64,000 nt of DNA from Mikania micrantha (GCA_009363875.1 CM018686.1:9362001-9426000), one strand, 5' to 3'. Counted from the stretch's first letter, positions 11,246 through 22,087 are shown. Program-made: numbers and translations. The notes: generated by a model from the sequence alone, not told the origin.

Positions 11246-12235
11246 GGTTGGAATACCGATGCATGGAAAAAGAAGTCCGAGAGAGGGAGAAACAATCGTA
11301 CGACTGCCGATGAAGAGGATGTGATATCTCGACATACAGGCATGTATAGGAAATACGACATACACTGATTCATCTTGTTGACTAATTATATCTATAAACT
11401 TTAGTTTTTTACTTTTAACACATTACATTAAATATCATAATCTTTTTTATACGAAAAGAGATTGGGAAAACCACCCACATTTAATGAACTCTTTATTGAA
11501 GATCACCTTGTCAAAGAGTCGAAGAAAAAGTTTTGGGATGGACTGTATGATGAAAGCTTGGACGGGCGCTGTATTGTACCAACTTTTAATACAACAACCA
11601 TGTTGATTTTATAAATTGTAGTAGGAATACATAATAGCCATGATCGACAGGTATGGGGAGGACGTTACTCAACATATGGTCGGTGATGCTGAGTTGTGGG
11701 AGCGTACACAAGGAGGGAGCAAATTCGGGATAGGTTCTTTGGATTCTAATGTCATCATTACGGGCACACCATCTTCATCATTCATGTCTACACCGTCCGA
11801 CACAAAGTATCAACGCTCACAAGAGAAGGTATTTCATAAAAAAATTAAATAAGGAAAGTTTGACCCGTTTTGACTAGTCATACTCGTTTAACCAACTTTT
11901 ACTGATGTATGTGTGTCTATATATATGTATATATATTGATAGATTGTTATTATTTTGTATATTAATGAAGATTTGTATTAATTATATCTTGTTTGATTAC
12001 TTATTTATGCATGTTTTAACAATTTTTAAGGTGCGAGACTTGCAATCATAAGTAGAAGAATTGCATAATCAAGTCGAAGATGTGCACCTAAATATGAGGG
12101 AAGAGGTACAACATCACATGAGGTAAGAAATGCAACAACAAATAAGGAAAGAGATGAAGAAAGAGATGAACCACAAATAGCCGAGCTAATGAAAAAATTT
12201 GGTAATCCCAGCAATCTTACATGATAGTTTGGCTT
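11246..12235 (+). pseudogene. Plant Ptta/En/Spm-type transposase remnant
   Basis: Pieces in several frames match the plant transposase family (Ptta/En/Spm). They are an N-terminal basic part (WNTDAWKKKSERGRNNRTT, 11251 on), PTFNELFIEDHLVKESKKKFWDG (about 11480-11545), and the best-kept block at 11640-11852 (MIDRYGED...HMVGDAELWERTQGG, then the ITGTPSSS segment). A degenerate coiled-coil rich in Glu/Gln/Arg follows at 12030-12200. Stops and frame changes make it inactive. Confidence 0.7.
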
Positions 12236-12529
12236 ATATATTCGTCTTTTGTTGTTAAACTTGTAGTATGATGATGGTTGTCTTTTGAGGTGAACTTGTA
12301 ATTTGATGATGGTAATCTTTAGAGGTAAAACTTGTAATTTGATGTTGGTAGTTTTTCATGGTAGAGCTTGTAACTCAACAACGACGTTATCTTGTAGTTG
12401 AAAAAGATTTGTAATGAATTTTTCTGCATTTAAAGCAGGAAAAAATTTGGGTTTATCATAGTTATTAATAATTTATTTTTTTGCAACTTTTTTTGTATGA
12501 AATTAGTAGGAACAAATAAGAAAAAAGTA

Positions 12530-12930
12530 GAAAATGTTTGTCGGAAGTTTGTTGGAAATACAAGAAAAAATGAATAAGTAAATAAAGCTAGTGGTCGGAA
12601 ATTTGTCAGGTGCTTAATAAAAGAAATAATAAATAAGTAAAATATCTTGTTAGAAATCAGTCGGAAAATAAAAGGTTTTAAAAATAAGTTTTTGGAAACA
12701 AGTCGGAATAGAGAAAAAATAACACTTCATCTTATTTTTTTGTCAAAAATGTTTTCGGAAGTTTGTCGGAAATAGTGCCGTCGAAAAGTTGTAGGAAAAT
12801 TTCCACAAAAATTTTTCAAAAATATTATACCAACTAGTTTTGTATATATTTTGTCAGAATTTGGTCAGAAATAGTGTTTTCATACAAAGTTCCTACACAA
12901 ATCTTTGTTAGTACGTGTTTTCTAGTAGTG
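12530..12930 (+). repeat. CACTA subterminal repeat array
   Basis: At least eight loose copies of a GTCGGAAa/TTTGTCGG motif are scattered here, as in CACTA subterminal regions where transposase binds. The terminus TCTAGTAGTG closes the array. The next bases (ATG) could be half of the 3-bp target duplication. Confidence 0.55.
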
Positions 12931-13511
12931 ATGCATGGTATGGGCTAACGCAAAGAGGCTAGATTTAGAAGTTAAAAATAAAGTAGGATTTATTGATGAT
13001 ACCAAGGTTTAGATCTACTGAAATTGAAACACTTGCAAAACAATGGGATAAGTATAATAACTCTATTATATAACATGGATTTTAAATTCTATACACGAAG
13101 AATTGTATCTAATACAAAAGTTTTCTACAACAGCATCTAATGTGTGGAATGAGTTAAAAAAACATATAATAAAGTGAATACGTGTATTTTTTTAACCTAC
13201 AATATAAAATTAATTCTCTCATTCAAAATGGTATTCATATTTCTGATTACCATCATAAGTTGAACTCAATTAAAAATCAGTCGTTTGAAAATAAAAATGT
13301 GGCCTTTTTACAAAAACAAGTCAATCATTTAATAATAAAAAGAAATTAGGAAGATGTCCAAATCCAAATCTAAAGTTGCACATTGCACCGAGTTGGGTAT
13401 AAAATTGAAAAGTGTTTTGAATTAGGCTATCCTCAAAATTTTAAGAAAACTAATTCAAATATGTTTGAAAAGACAAGTTCATCCGATACTTTTGTCTTGA
13501 ATAAAACCTAA
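12931..13511 (+). pseudogene. Ty1/copia gag remnant
   Basis: Broken frames read ANAKRLDLEVKNKVGFIDD, then AKQWDKYNNSII, WILNSIHEELYLIQKFSTTAS, VWNELKK and SDYHHKLNSI, followed by a zinc-knuckle-like stretch ending YKIEKCFELGYPQNFKK. This order is that of the copia Gag (UBN2-like) and CX2CX4HX4C region. It abuts the CACTA terminus, suggesting that the transposon landed in or beside this older copia. Several stops and indels are present. Confidence 0.65.
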
Positions 13512-13660
13512 TGCTTCTAATATTTTTATTTCAGTGTCTTTTACTTAACTTAACTTAACTGATCATATTTAAAAGTTGTTAAATCTTATTAATGAAAAAC
13601 ACGGTTAACTCGCTGCCCGTGGAATATTCGGCGAAAACCAAATTTTCTTATTTTCGAGTT

Positions 13661-14260
13661 CTTAACTCCGTTTTACGATCCGATTCGAAATCCGGTGATC
13701 CGATTTCGATGCAAATAACCTATTTTTAATCAATTTTGCGTTCCGGACTCAGTTCCGCGATCCGTTTCGCAATCCGGCGACCCGATAATCGGTATAGGAG
13801 CCGATTAAATTCCAACTGTGGCCCGAAATTCAGTTTCTTATTGGTTTTTAATATAAAAACCTAGTTTTGATAGATTTCGTGTTCCGGACTCACTTTTGCG
13901 ATTTGTTTCGCAATCCGTCGATCCGATAATCAATATAAGAGCTGATTAAAGTTCGATTGGGACCCGGAATTCAGTTTCTCGTCGGTTTTAATATAAAGAC
14001 ATTTTTTATCGATTTCACGTTCCAGATTCAGTTTTGCGATCTGTTCCGCAATCCGTCTATCCGATAATCGATTTAGGAGTTGATTAAATTATGATGGTGA
14101 CCTGGAATTCGATTTATCATCGGTTTTAATAGAAAAACCTATTCTTGATTGATTTCGCGTTCCGGACTCATTTTTACGATTAGTTTTATAATACGGCAAC
14201 CAAATTTCAATCAAGAGGATGATTAAGATTCCTGTTTCGATATGAAAATCAATTAACTAT
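13661..14260 (+). repeat. ~140-bp tandem repeat, about four copies
   Basis: The phrase GTTCCGGACTCA, or close variants, occurs at 13740, 13881, 14019 and 14159, giving periods of 141, 138 and 140 bp. Each is followed by 'ttcgcaatccg', 'atccgataatc' and 'cggttttaatata'. A degenerate partial copy precedes the first. The array lies in the truncated LTR. Confidence 0.75.
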
Positions 14261-15087
14261 CAATTTTCAATACAATTTCAATGCAAACCTTATAAATGAT
14301 CAAAATCAATAATTGTAACCACTCAAATCAGATAATACTCCTATCAAATCGATTATGGACATGCACGTAGTTTCAAGATCAGTTTGATAGTTTGGTTTAT
14401 CAAATCCTTGACAATGAATGTCCAGGAATGTCTCGATAAACCAAATCGATCATCAATAACTTACAGAAAATCTAATTAGTTGCATAAGTCGAACTCAATA
14501 ACAACAACTTCGTACGTTGAATACTACTCTTTGGTTTTACAACAATCCAAGTGAGTTTTGTACAACCTCGTTTCTTTTAAATGGTTTACAAACATCGAGG
14601 TATCATTATGAAGTTTTTCTAAACATATGATATGTTCATTAATAACTATATGTCGGCATGGGATATCATAAGATGACTGTGGGTATCAATGTGCTATATC
14701 AAAAGTCCTTAACAATCAAACTGTATCTAGTGAACCTATGAGAGGCCGAACGACTAGACGAAGATAGTACTATTGATCTTTGACATCCCCATTTGCGTGG
14801 AGGTTTGCTTCTCCCCCGAGGCAAATGATTATCACCATTTATATCATCAAGTTAATGTAGTGAGACATTAACTTAACAACGAGGCAAAGATATTTACCGA
14901 GGGTAATATCACAACATATCAACAAGTGTCGGAAAGAAACTAGATATGGGTCACATGAATATTCCAATCTTGTCAATGTGTATCATTGGCTATAGTGTCG
15001 TATCATATTGTATCGAATCTTGCATATGACTCACAGACCTTTCAAACATTAAATCTTTTACAGGTAGACAGTGACGATCCGCCATGA

Positions 15088-15130
15088 TGCACTTCATGCG
15101 CACTTCTTGCGCACTTCTTGCGCACTTCTG
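15088..15130 (+). repeat. Short tandem repeat TGCGCACTTCT
   Basis: Three consecutive copies of an 11-13 bp unit (tgcgcacttct) follow 'gatgcacttca'. It is a local slippage array inside the LTR. Confidence 0.7.
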
Positions 15131-15336
15131 ATAGGATTTTGTGAATGCTAGTTATGTTATATGCTTGTAAACTATAACTGAGATTGTGTAACTATAACTG
15201 TACATTACGTACAGTAAATTTTAAATTAATTATGTGTGTTTTGATACCGGTACTAGTATATTTAGACCCCCTCTTTTAAAAATATGCTTCCGTGCACTTC
15301 AAGAAATTACTGGTGACGAGAGGGTGGGGTGTGACA

Positions 15337-15999
15337 CATAATATAACCATAACTGAAAATTAATCGATAACTGATTTTAACTGACACCGACTTTAACGAA
15401 TGGTTATGGTTAAGCTAAGGCATTAATCGACTCATTCGGTTATCGTTATGGTTAAGTGAAGTCATTAACCAGCTTTAACCAAACCTAACCGATTATTGTA
15501 TATATATTTTTTTAATAATATCTCTAGGTGTGTGTGCATGTATTTTTTTTCTTTGCAAGTCAAAGTATCTAAGGTGAGCTATAAACTTTTATTGAAAAAA
15601 AATATTATGGGTTACATTGGTGACTTAATATATCATAAGATGAGTTAGTGTTTATATGGTTTTACTTTTTGTTCACTCACTCTCATTCTCAGTTACTCGA
15701 AAGTCATACGAGCTTCACTTAGACTTTTATGATTAATTATTATATCTATAATTCACAAGCTTATTTACAAGTTTTTCTTAGTTTTTCAACAATTTCATTA
15801 TTAACCGAATTTAACCGAAACCGAGCCATAACAAGTGGTTAGATTAATGGTCAACCGATCAATTGATTATGGTTATGGATATGGATTTAGAGTTAATCGA
15901 GATAGCGGTCTTGGTTATGGAAATGGTAATAACCGCACCGAACTGCATCATGCACACCCTTTGTTATGATGATATTCATAAAATATGAAACTTGTGGGT
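15337..15999. other. AACCGA-rich non-coding DNA
   Basis: Dense in 'taaccg', 'ggttatgg' and complementary words, with no reading frame. Sequences of the same style recur at 20980-21128, 21411-21480 and 24480-24660, so it may be a decayed DNA transposon or MITE. No ends or target duplication were identified. Confidence 0.4.
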
Positions 16000-16289
16000 T
16001 AAATCTTTTCATCTTTGTTGCTGTAAAAAAAGGATTGCATTCTTGGAGGGGTTAATATGTTTAGGCCAATGGCTCAAGGTCATTGTTCCTAGCATCCCTT
16101 CCCATAATTACATTTATAATACCTTGCCTCTTTCACATGGCTTCTATTGATTGTCGTTGTTTCTCAAGCGCATTGCTGACTTCCATGGGTCTTCAATAGG
16201 CATACAACCTTTACATATTTAATCCAGGCTTGGGAAGATCACTCCAATCATCATCATCTTTGATACTCGTATTCTTTTTAGAATGAGTT
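16000..16289. other. Unassigned sequence beside the LINE
   Basis: The minus strand reads short open stretches (DDDDWSDLPKPG near 16260-16230) without recognisable family. It could be the continuation of the LINE or an unrelated gene fragment; nothing more can be supported. Confidence 0.3.
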
Positions 16290-16500
16290 GGTTCTTTCTC
16301 TGATACAACTTGATGGGCAACATCATGTTCCATATGGCATAACACGTCGAATTGCAATTAGAAAGCTCTTGTCATACATTACCTTTGAAATGCCCTCCAC
16401 CTGCATCCTCTGCTTGTACTCATATGTGATATCACTAATACTTAAACATAGTTGCCTGCGAGATGACTTGGCCTTCAATGGTGATTTGAGTGTTATCATT
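16290..16500 (-). pseudogene. LINE reverse-transcriptase fragment, distal part
   Basis: The minus strand reads NTQITIEGQVISQATMFKY, and, after frame breaks, KVMYDKSFLIAIRRVMPYGT. This resembles the region downstream of the catalytic box in plant LINE-type reverse transcriptases (the 'FKYLGS' and 'AIRPAMLYGTECW' segments). It continues the fragment at 19570-19860, with the solo LTR at 16501-19564 inserted between them. Confidence 0.6.
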
Positions 16501-18094
16501 TGTCACATCCCCATCTCTCACTTTACCTGACATAGTCACTGAATGACGCCTAAAGTCAGTAACTATTGTAACGTGTCGTGAAAGTTTAATGGTGAGGTCT
16601 CAGAGATGGGGTGACTGACTGTTACATTGGTATCATACATCCATGGCAAACCATATACACTATATATTACATCATAATTAAAATATTGCACATTAAGTTT
16701 CAACATTCTTAAACAACATTAACCAGTTAAGAGTTACTAAGCGTGTCTTGTGATCGTGCATCCTCACTCTCGCACTTGTTACCTCCTTGAAAAAGGTTTT
16801 GTGATATAAAAGATCAGCAAGAATGATGGTGAGTTCATAGATATGATAACTGATATGATATGCTATGACATGTTGACTATGCAGGCATACGCAACTTTAT
16901 GAATATGATTCACCATAAAAGCCCATAACCATAGCCCATGTGATTGTAATGTAATTAGCGGTAATACCCGAAGGTAAGACCTTAACCTCACTCTTAATGC
17001 CTATCGTTGCATTAAGCTTTTGTCTTGTAATGTAATAAATGGTAACATGCATTAACACCAGGGTAGACGTTATTAACCCGTGAATGGGGTTGTCAGCCCG
17101 ATAGTACTATCATTGTTATCATTCGGCTCCTCCATGAGTTTATTGGTTATAGTTGTTATGTGAGAAATTTTACGATAACATGGTATAATTTTCATGTAAT
17201 CATCAAACAAGAGTTGTATTGCACAAGCAACATATAATCATGTCATTGTAATTGAATTAGGTAATCATAATGTAATTGTAATGCAAACCCCAAGTTTTAG
17301 AAATCCGAAGATTTGAATAGGGGTAGTAAACTCATATAAGTATGCCATTGTAAGTGAAATGCGTAATATATTGTTCTTATGATAAAATCCCCGAGTTTTA
17401 GAAATGAAAACATTAAAAGGAGAACTATGAAACTCACTGATGTTGTTGCAACGTTACACAAAGTTTCAATTGAATTTTGCATATCATTAAGGTTCTATAA
17501 GTTCTTTGTATCCAATTTGGATTACCTGAACATTCCTTGATATTAAATATTAATAATAATGTAATTCGATTCATTAAATTGATTCTGAATAAAGTATTTA
17601 TTCAGAATTAATGTAATAAGATTATCAGTTAATTTGTAATGTTAAAATCACTGATTCTATATAATAATTGAGTTCTTATACTCATTTGATTGTAAATTAA
17701 CGATAACTGCATTCCGTTGTCAAAACCAGAATCTCGATCGATTTTCATATCAAAAATCGGGTTTCTGGATTACGAAATTGATTACAAAATCAAGAAACTA
17801 AACCCAGTATTGAAACCGGAGTTTTAGTTGATACAAATCGGGTCACCAGTTTGCAAAATGGCTTGCAAAATAGAGTCTGGAACGCGAAATCGATTCAAAA
17901 TATCTCCTTTTCATCGAAAGCGGATCGTCGGATTGCAAACCGGAGAGCGAAACACAGTTCAGAACGCAAAATGAACAAAACTAGTGGTTCTGCCGGAATA
18001 TTCCATCGACGGCGATCCTCGCCTGGGTTTTGGCCGGAATTTGGCCGGAGTCCGGCTTATGGCAAGCAGTGCGGGAACGGCTCGGTAGTGACTG

Positions 18095-18430
18095 GTGGTC
18101 AGCGGCGGTGGCTTGACGGGGCTGCGGTGGTGGCTCAGGGCCTGGGCCACTAGCCGGGTGGCTGAGGTTGTGGCCGAGTGGCTAGGCCATGGTCGAGCCA
18201 TGGCTCGAGTTTGCTAGGCAACGACCGAGGGTGGCCGATGGTGGCTCGGTAGTGACCGAGAATGGCCAGCACCATGTGCGTCGTGATCCACTTTTGCTCG
18301 AAAACGGCCGAGGATGGCCGAGTTTCCTTGGCAATGCCTTGGTCGTGATATGTTTTGCTCGGAAATGGCCGAGGTTGGCCGATGGTGGCCTAGTCGCGAC
18401 TTGCTTTGTCCGGGAATGGGGCAACGTTGG
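18095..18430 (-). repeat. GGCCGA/TCGGCC-rich segment of the solo LTR
   Basis: GC-rich stretch built of degenerate 'ggccgagg.tggccg', 'ggctcgg' and 'tggccgatggtgg' words, very different in base composition from its surroundings. Open frames here are by-products of composition. A similar CCGAA-rich block occurs at 52030-52480. Confidence 0.6.
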
Positions 18431-18937
18431 GGCCGCGCCCGGGCCTATGCACCCATCTGTGTGCCATCCATAGTTTTTGTGTGCCAAACCTTATTTTTTT
18501 GTACTTTTGCGGAGCCAAAATTTCCAGATCCTAGTTTTTAACATATATCTAGTGTTTCGTGAAGAAAAATCTCAATTTTGACATCTTTGAAAAATCTGGG
18601 TTTTGAACAAAACCACCCTTTCAATGGGTTTTTGAATTCTGATGATTTTCAAACTTAACCAATCATTCAAACATGTTTATTTAAGTCATATTAAGCTATT
18701 ATAATCAAGGATTGAGTTTGAAACTTACTTGGTGAAGGATTTGCTTGAAAAATAACCAAAATCACACTTTTGGAAGCTTGATTCTTGATTTAACTTGTTC
18801 TTGGGTTTGGATATAACTTGGAATTGATGTTGGAGATGGGTTTAAGGTTCCAAAAGTGGCAGAGGAGGTCCTGTTCGAGATTGAGAGGTTGGGGAAGGAA
18901 CAAAGTGGTAGAACTTTGACCAAAGTCAAGATTTTTG

Positions 18938-18945
18938 TATTTATA
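18938..18945 (-). promoter_or_regulatory. TATA box of the solo LTR
   Basis: The minus strand reads CATATAAATAC here, about 620 bp into the LTR, upstream of the GC-rich part. Likely the former retroelement promoter. Confidence 0.5.
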
Positions 18946-19569
18946 TGCATTCTACTTGTTTTCCAAGTTTAAACATTTTATTTTCAACATAATTATCTGA
19001 TTTTAATCAAATAGGATGGGTTAGGAATGGAAAAATAGGATAGGGATCGAACAAATCAAGGTTTTGCTTGATTTTTCCATTTCCGCAATCGTTTGTTCGG
19101 CTTTTCGCGTATAATTTTAGGAATTGATAATAATGATCAACTATCATTGTCATGCTTCCAGTTATATCCCCTTATGATTATAATATGATTAAGAAGTTCG
19201 AGTTGTCATAAATTTGCCAATTATGCATGCCGAATTGCCTTTTCGCATATTTTCGCAATCTGACTTATTGAACTTAGGGATTCTTTGATTTGGTTATGTT
19301 ATCACATATTTCACTTTAATTCATCATATAATTGATATTAATTTAGTTTTGGACCCTTGAATTTGGTTTTAGGTCATTATTATAGAAATTTCACATAATT
19401 CGGCAATTCTGTGTAATGTCATTTGTGATTTGTTTCATTTTGTAATTTCCTTGCATATATACAGAGATTCACATGTATATACATATTCAAACAAGATTCA
19501 ATTAATTAAAATGTTATTTTATGAATTTAGGAATTTACCTCACAGTAAAGAACAAAATGTCACGTCATT

Positions 19570-19870
19570 GCGTCAAGTCCTACTAAAACTACGATAAAGG
19601 TATTCGGTCTTGGAGCAACTTACCCTCATACCTTTGATCTCTAGTGTTGCTCATCACTCCTCTATGCACATATTTAGACTCTGCTTATTTTTCACAACTA
19701 ATACAATGTCATCCGTAAATAGCATGCACCACGAAACTATCCCCTATATCGACTTTGTTAACTGGGCCATAGCAACTGGAAAAGAAAGAGACTCAGCACA
19801 CACCCTTAGTGAAGGCTTACCTCAATGGATTCTTACCATGATTCTTCAATCAAAGGGATGAATAACTACG
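19570..19870 (-). pseudogene. LINE reverse-transcriptase fragment with FTDD box
   Basis: The minus strand reads VSWCMLFTDDIVLVVKNKQSLN, where plant LINEs have a (W)CMLFADDIVL catalytic motif. It is preceded by sequence like 'ALSPYLF...MDELT' and followed by IKGMRVSCSKTEYL. Two stops break the frame. The catalytic Asp pair is present. It joins the fragment at 16290-16500 once the solo LTR is removed. Confidence 0.7.
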
Positions 19871-20560
19871 ATCAAATACTTGATATCAAAAACAATTGTT
19901 AGATCAGATATTAATACAAACAAACTTAAAATTTTGATTTTCCACTTTGGTTGTTTCCATACATGCACATGTATGTCTTCTTTATACTAATAAATAAAAA
20001 TAAAATATACCTACTTTTATAAAGCATGTTTATATTAATGTTCTCACATTTCTCCTATCAAATGCATATATATATATCCTATTATATAATAAAATGAAAA
20101 AAACAAGTTATATTATTTATATATTTTTCAAATTGAAAAAGCAATTTCGTATTATATTAGAAAAAATATATTTTTTTATTTAAAAAACCAAATTATTATA
20201 AAAATGACTTATATCTGGAACAATGAAAACTTTATAATATACGAAATAATTAAAACCAGTTTTCTTAAATAAAAAAATTATTAAAATAAAAATTTTATAA
20301 TAACTTTTTGGAAGAAAAAATTATTAAACACCAAAGTTTTAAACAAGATATTTTCAAAAATTTAACATTGAAAAATCAGCCTCCTAAAACAAAATGTTTA
20401 AAAAGCAAACTTTTTAAAAACAAAAACAAAATAAATTAATTTTATTGATTTACTATTTCAATAATATTTTATATCAAAATATTCAAAATATTGTTTTTTT
20501 TAATGTGAATTAATAACTATTTGATATTATCTTTATTTAACTGTGTAATAAATAAGGTAC
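19871..20560. other. AT-rich spacer
   Basis: Very AT-rich, many A/T homopolymers, no coding signal seen. Confidence 0.5.
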
Positions 20561-20563
20561 TAA

Positions 20564-20857
20564 GACTACCCGCAATGCTAAAGGTTGTATTTACTACATG
20601 CATTCTAGTAATCACTGTCACATCAGGTTTTTACCCATCCTTTTCATATGCATTCTCACTCATCTTTTTAACTTCAATACATCCTTCTCACATACATTAC
20701 CATTCTTTGACATCTTTTCCACCCTCTCTTTGTGCACTTAGTTACACTTCCGGAAGTGCAAAGTAGGGGAAGTGCGAGACACTCCATTGCATCCATTAGA
20801 GAGGTAACTGTCCACGTGGGACATGCACCAGCCTCTAAGGACGCATTGGAGGGAGCC
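20564..20857 (+). mobile_element. PIF/Harbinger-type MITE
   Basis: The terminal inverted repeats GACTACCCGCAATGC (left) and GGCTCCCTCCAATGC (inverse of the right end) agree at 11 of 15 positions. TAA flanks both sides (20561-20563 and 20858-20860), the 3-bp TAA/TTA duplication typical of PIF/Harbinger. At 294 bp without coding capacity it is a MITE. A palindrome ACTTCCGGAAGT lies inside, near 20746. Confidence 0.65.
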
Positions 20858-20979
20858 TAAGCATAAACATATGTGAACTATTTGTTGCTTCCTATTGAAG
20901 CATTGTAACTCTTACGATTTATCTCTCAATCAGTTTCTAACTTACTAAGTTTACCTACCAACCCCTTAACTAAAGGTGT

Positions 20980-21128
20980 TCATCACTTTATTCAGTTCGG
21001 TTAGTTTATTTTCAATTTTTTTATCTGTATCTGAATTCAAAAAATCATTAACGAATCAAATTCTATTTGGTTTAGGTTGAAAATTAACCATACATACCAA
21101 ATAAGTCGGTTCAAACCCAAATAAACTA
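20980..21128. other. Left part of an AACCGAA-rich repeat split by a SINE
   Basis: Phrases such as 'ttcggttag', 'aagtcggttc' and, beyond the SINE, 'attaaaccgaaccgg' and 'ccgaattcaacc' belong to one older non-coding repeat (about 20980-21128 plus 21411-21480) into which the SINE inserted. Confidence 0.45.
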
Positions 21129-21397
21129 CCAATGATGTCTTGTCCTAGTGGTAAAATGGAGGTATGAGTGAAGTGATAGAAGACCCAGGTCCTAGGTTCA
21201 ATTCTTGATCCCACCCGGTTTTACCAACATTCTTCCATCGTGCCTTTATGCGGGTGTTTGGGTCGGGCATTCCCTTAAAATTGGTGGCTGGTAGGCTAGG
21301 GGCTCCGTCCGTCTGGACTAGTGGCCAGCTTGGGCATCCCATTGGGGGTCGCGTAAGGAGCACCCGACAGTTGATTAGTTAGTCGTTTAAAAAAAAG
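21129..21397 (+). mobile_element. SINE with 14-bp target-site duplication
   Basis: Perfect duplications ACCCAAATAAACTA flank it (21115-21128 and 21398-21411). The tRNA-like head has box A (tcctagtggtaa) and box B (ggttcaattc), followed by a GC-rich body and an A-rich tail (tttaaaaaaaag). About 269 bp. SINEs are RNA polymerase III-transcribed and are moved by LINE proteins. Confidence 0.85.
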
Positions 21398-21599
21398 ACC
21401 CAAATAAACTATTAAACCGAACCGGATAATCCGAATTCAACCAAACTGAACTGAATATGTTTATATATTATTAACAAAACTAATAAATCTATATCTGAAT
21501 TCATAATTATTGAAATCGTTAGACGCTAGTCGGGCGGTAGGGTACCAACAAGGGACTAATTAAATCAAAATTTTATATGCAATTTTTCAAATACACACA

Positions 21600-21601
<2 letters not shown>

Positions 21602-21642
<41 letters not shown>
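21602..21642. repeat. (TA)n microsatellite
   Basis: About 20 uninterrupted TA units. Confidence 0.95.
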
Positions 21643-21645
<3 letters not shown>

Positions 21646-21675
21646 AAATAAGTATGATTTTTCAAAGAAATTAAC

Positions 21676-22087
21676 GGGAAAATTACATTTTTATTCATTT
21701 ATGTTTACATAAAATTTCAGATATGGTCCTTTTATGTTTAGAAATTTCAAAAGCAGTCCTTTAAGTTTCCAAACATTACAAACTCGGTCATTTTTCTGTT
21801 AACGTTATTAAGTACTAACATAATAGTACCAAAATTTCTAAAAATAAACGAACATCCCTAAAATTTATGTAACCAAAAAGGATTAAAAATAAAATTTTCT
21901 CAATTACTTGTATAATTTTTTCTTGACATTTATGTCTCATATTCTATTGATACTTAACAGGGTTAACGAAAAAATGAACGAGTTTGCGACATTTAGAAAC
22001 TTAAAGGACTGCTTTTAAAATTTTTAAACATAAAGGAACATTTATAAATGTTATATAAGTATAAAGGAACAAAAGTGAAATGATCCC
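21676..22087. mobile_element. Foldback/MITE-like inverted repeat
   Basis: The arms 21676-21814 and 21951-22087 are inverted copies. Both read 'gggA..att.cA.tttt.ttc.tttat', then 'ttttatgttt', 'aaaagcagtcctttaagttt', 'aaactcg.tcattttt' and 'gttaa...taagta'. They enclose a ~135-bp loop. No coding sequence. The target-site duplication is unclear, so the superfamily is unassigned. Confidence 0.7.

Larger units (their letters stand above)
10110..12930 (+). mobile_element. Decayed CACTA (En/Spm-type) DNA transposon
   Basis: The right end reads ...CGTGTTTTCTAGTAGTG (ending 12930), the inverse of the CACTACTAGAAAACACG terminus expected of CACTA elements. Before it, 12530-12930 holds many TCGGAAA/TTGTCGG subterminal motifs, and similar GTCGGAAGTTTCCGAC and TTGTCGGAATTTTC motifs occur at 10125-10190. 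A Ptta/En/Spm transposase remnant lies between. The left CACTA terminus was not found, so the start is approximate. Confidence 0.6.
13600..15336 (+). repeat. 5'-truncated gypsy LTR
   Basis: Ends GAGGGTGGGGTGTGACA at 15336 like other LTRs here. Its 13660-14260 part ('cgttccggactca', 'ttcgcaatccg', 'gacccgat') and 14745-14900 part are homologous, inverted, to the solo LTR at 16501-19564 (about 17950-17730 and 17120-16960). The 5' TG end was not found, so it is a fragment. Confidence 0.6.
16501..19564 (-). mobile_element. Solo gypsy LTR inserted in a LINE
   Basis: The left end TGTCACATCCCC (16501) and right end ...AAAATGTCACG (19564) give TGTGACA-type ends on the minus strand, with the terminal base of one end apparently mutated. 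Perfect 5-bp duplications TCATT flank it (16496-16500 and 19565-19569). Removing the LTR and one duplication rejoins LINE coding sequence. Length is 3,064 bp with no internal pol, so it is a solo LTR. Confidence 0.75.

Noticed and set aside
18189..18487. Open frames on both strands at 17851-18541
   Set aside because: GC-rich micro-repeat in a solo LTR; no homology or start context.
21115..21411. Functional tRNA genes at the SINE heads
   Set aside because: Box A and B are present, but cloverleaf pairing is poor and tails and duplications show retroposons.
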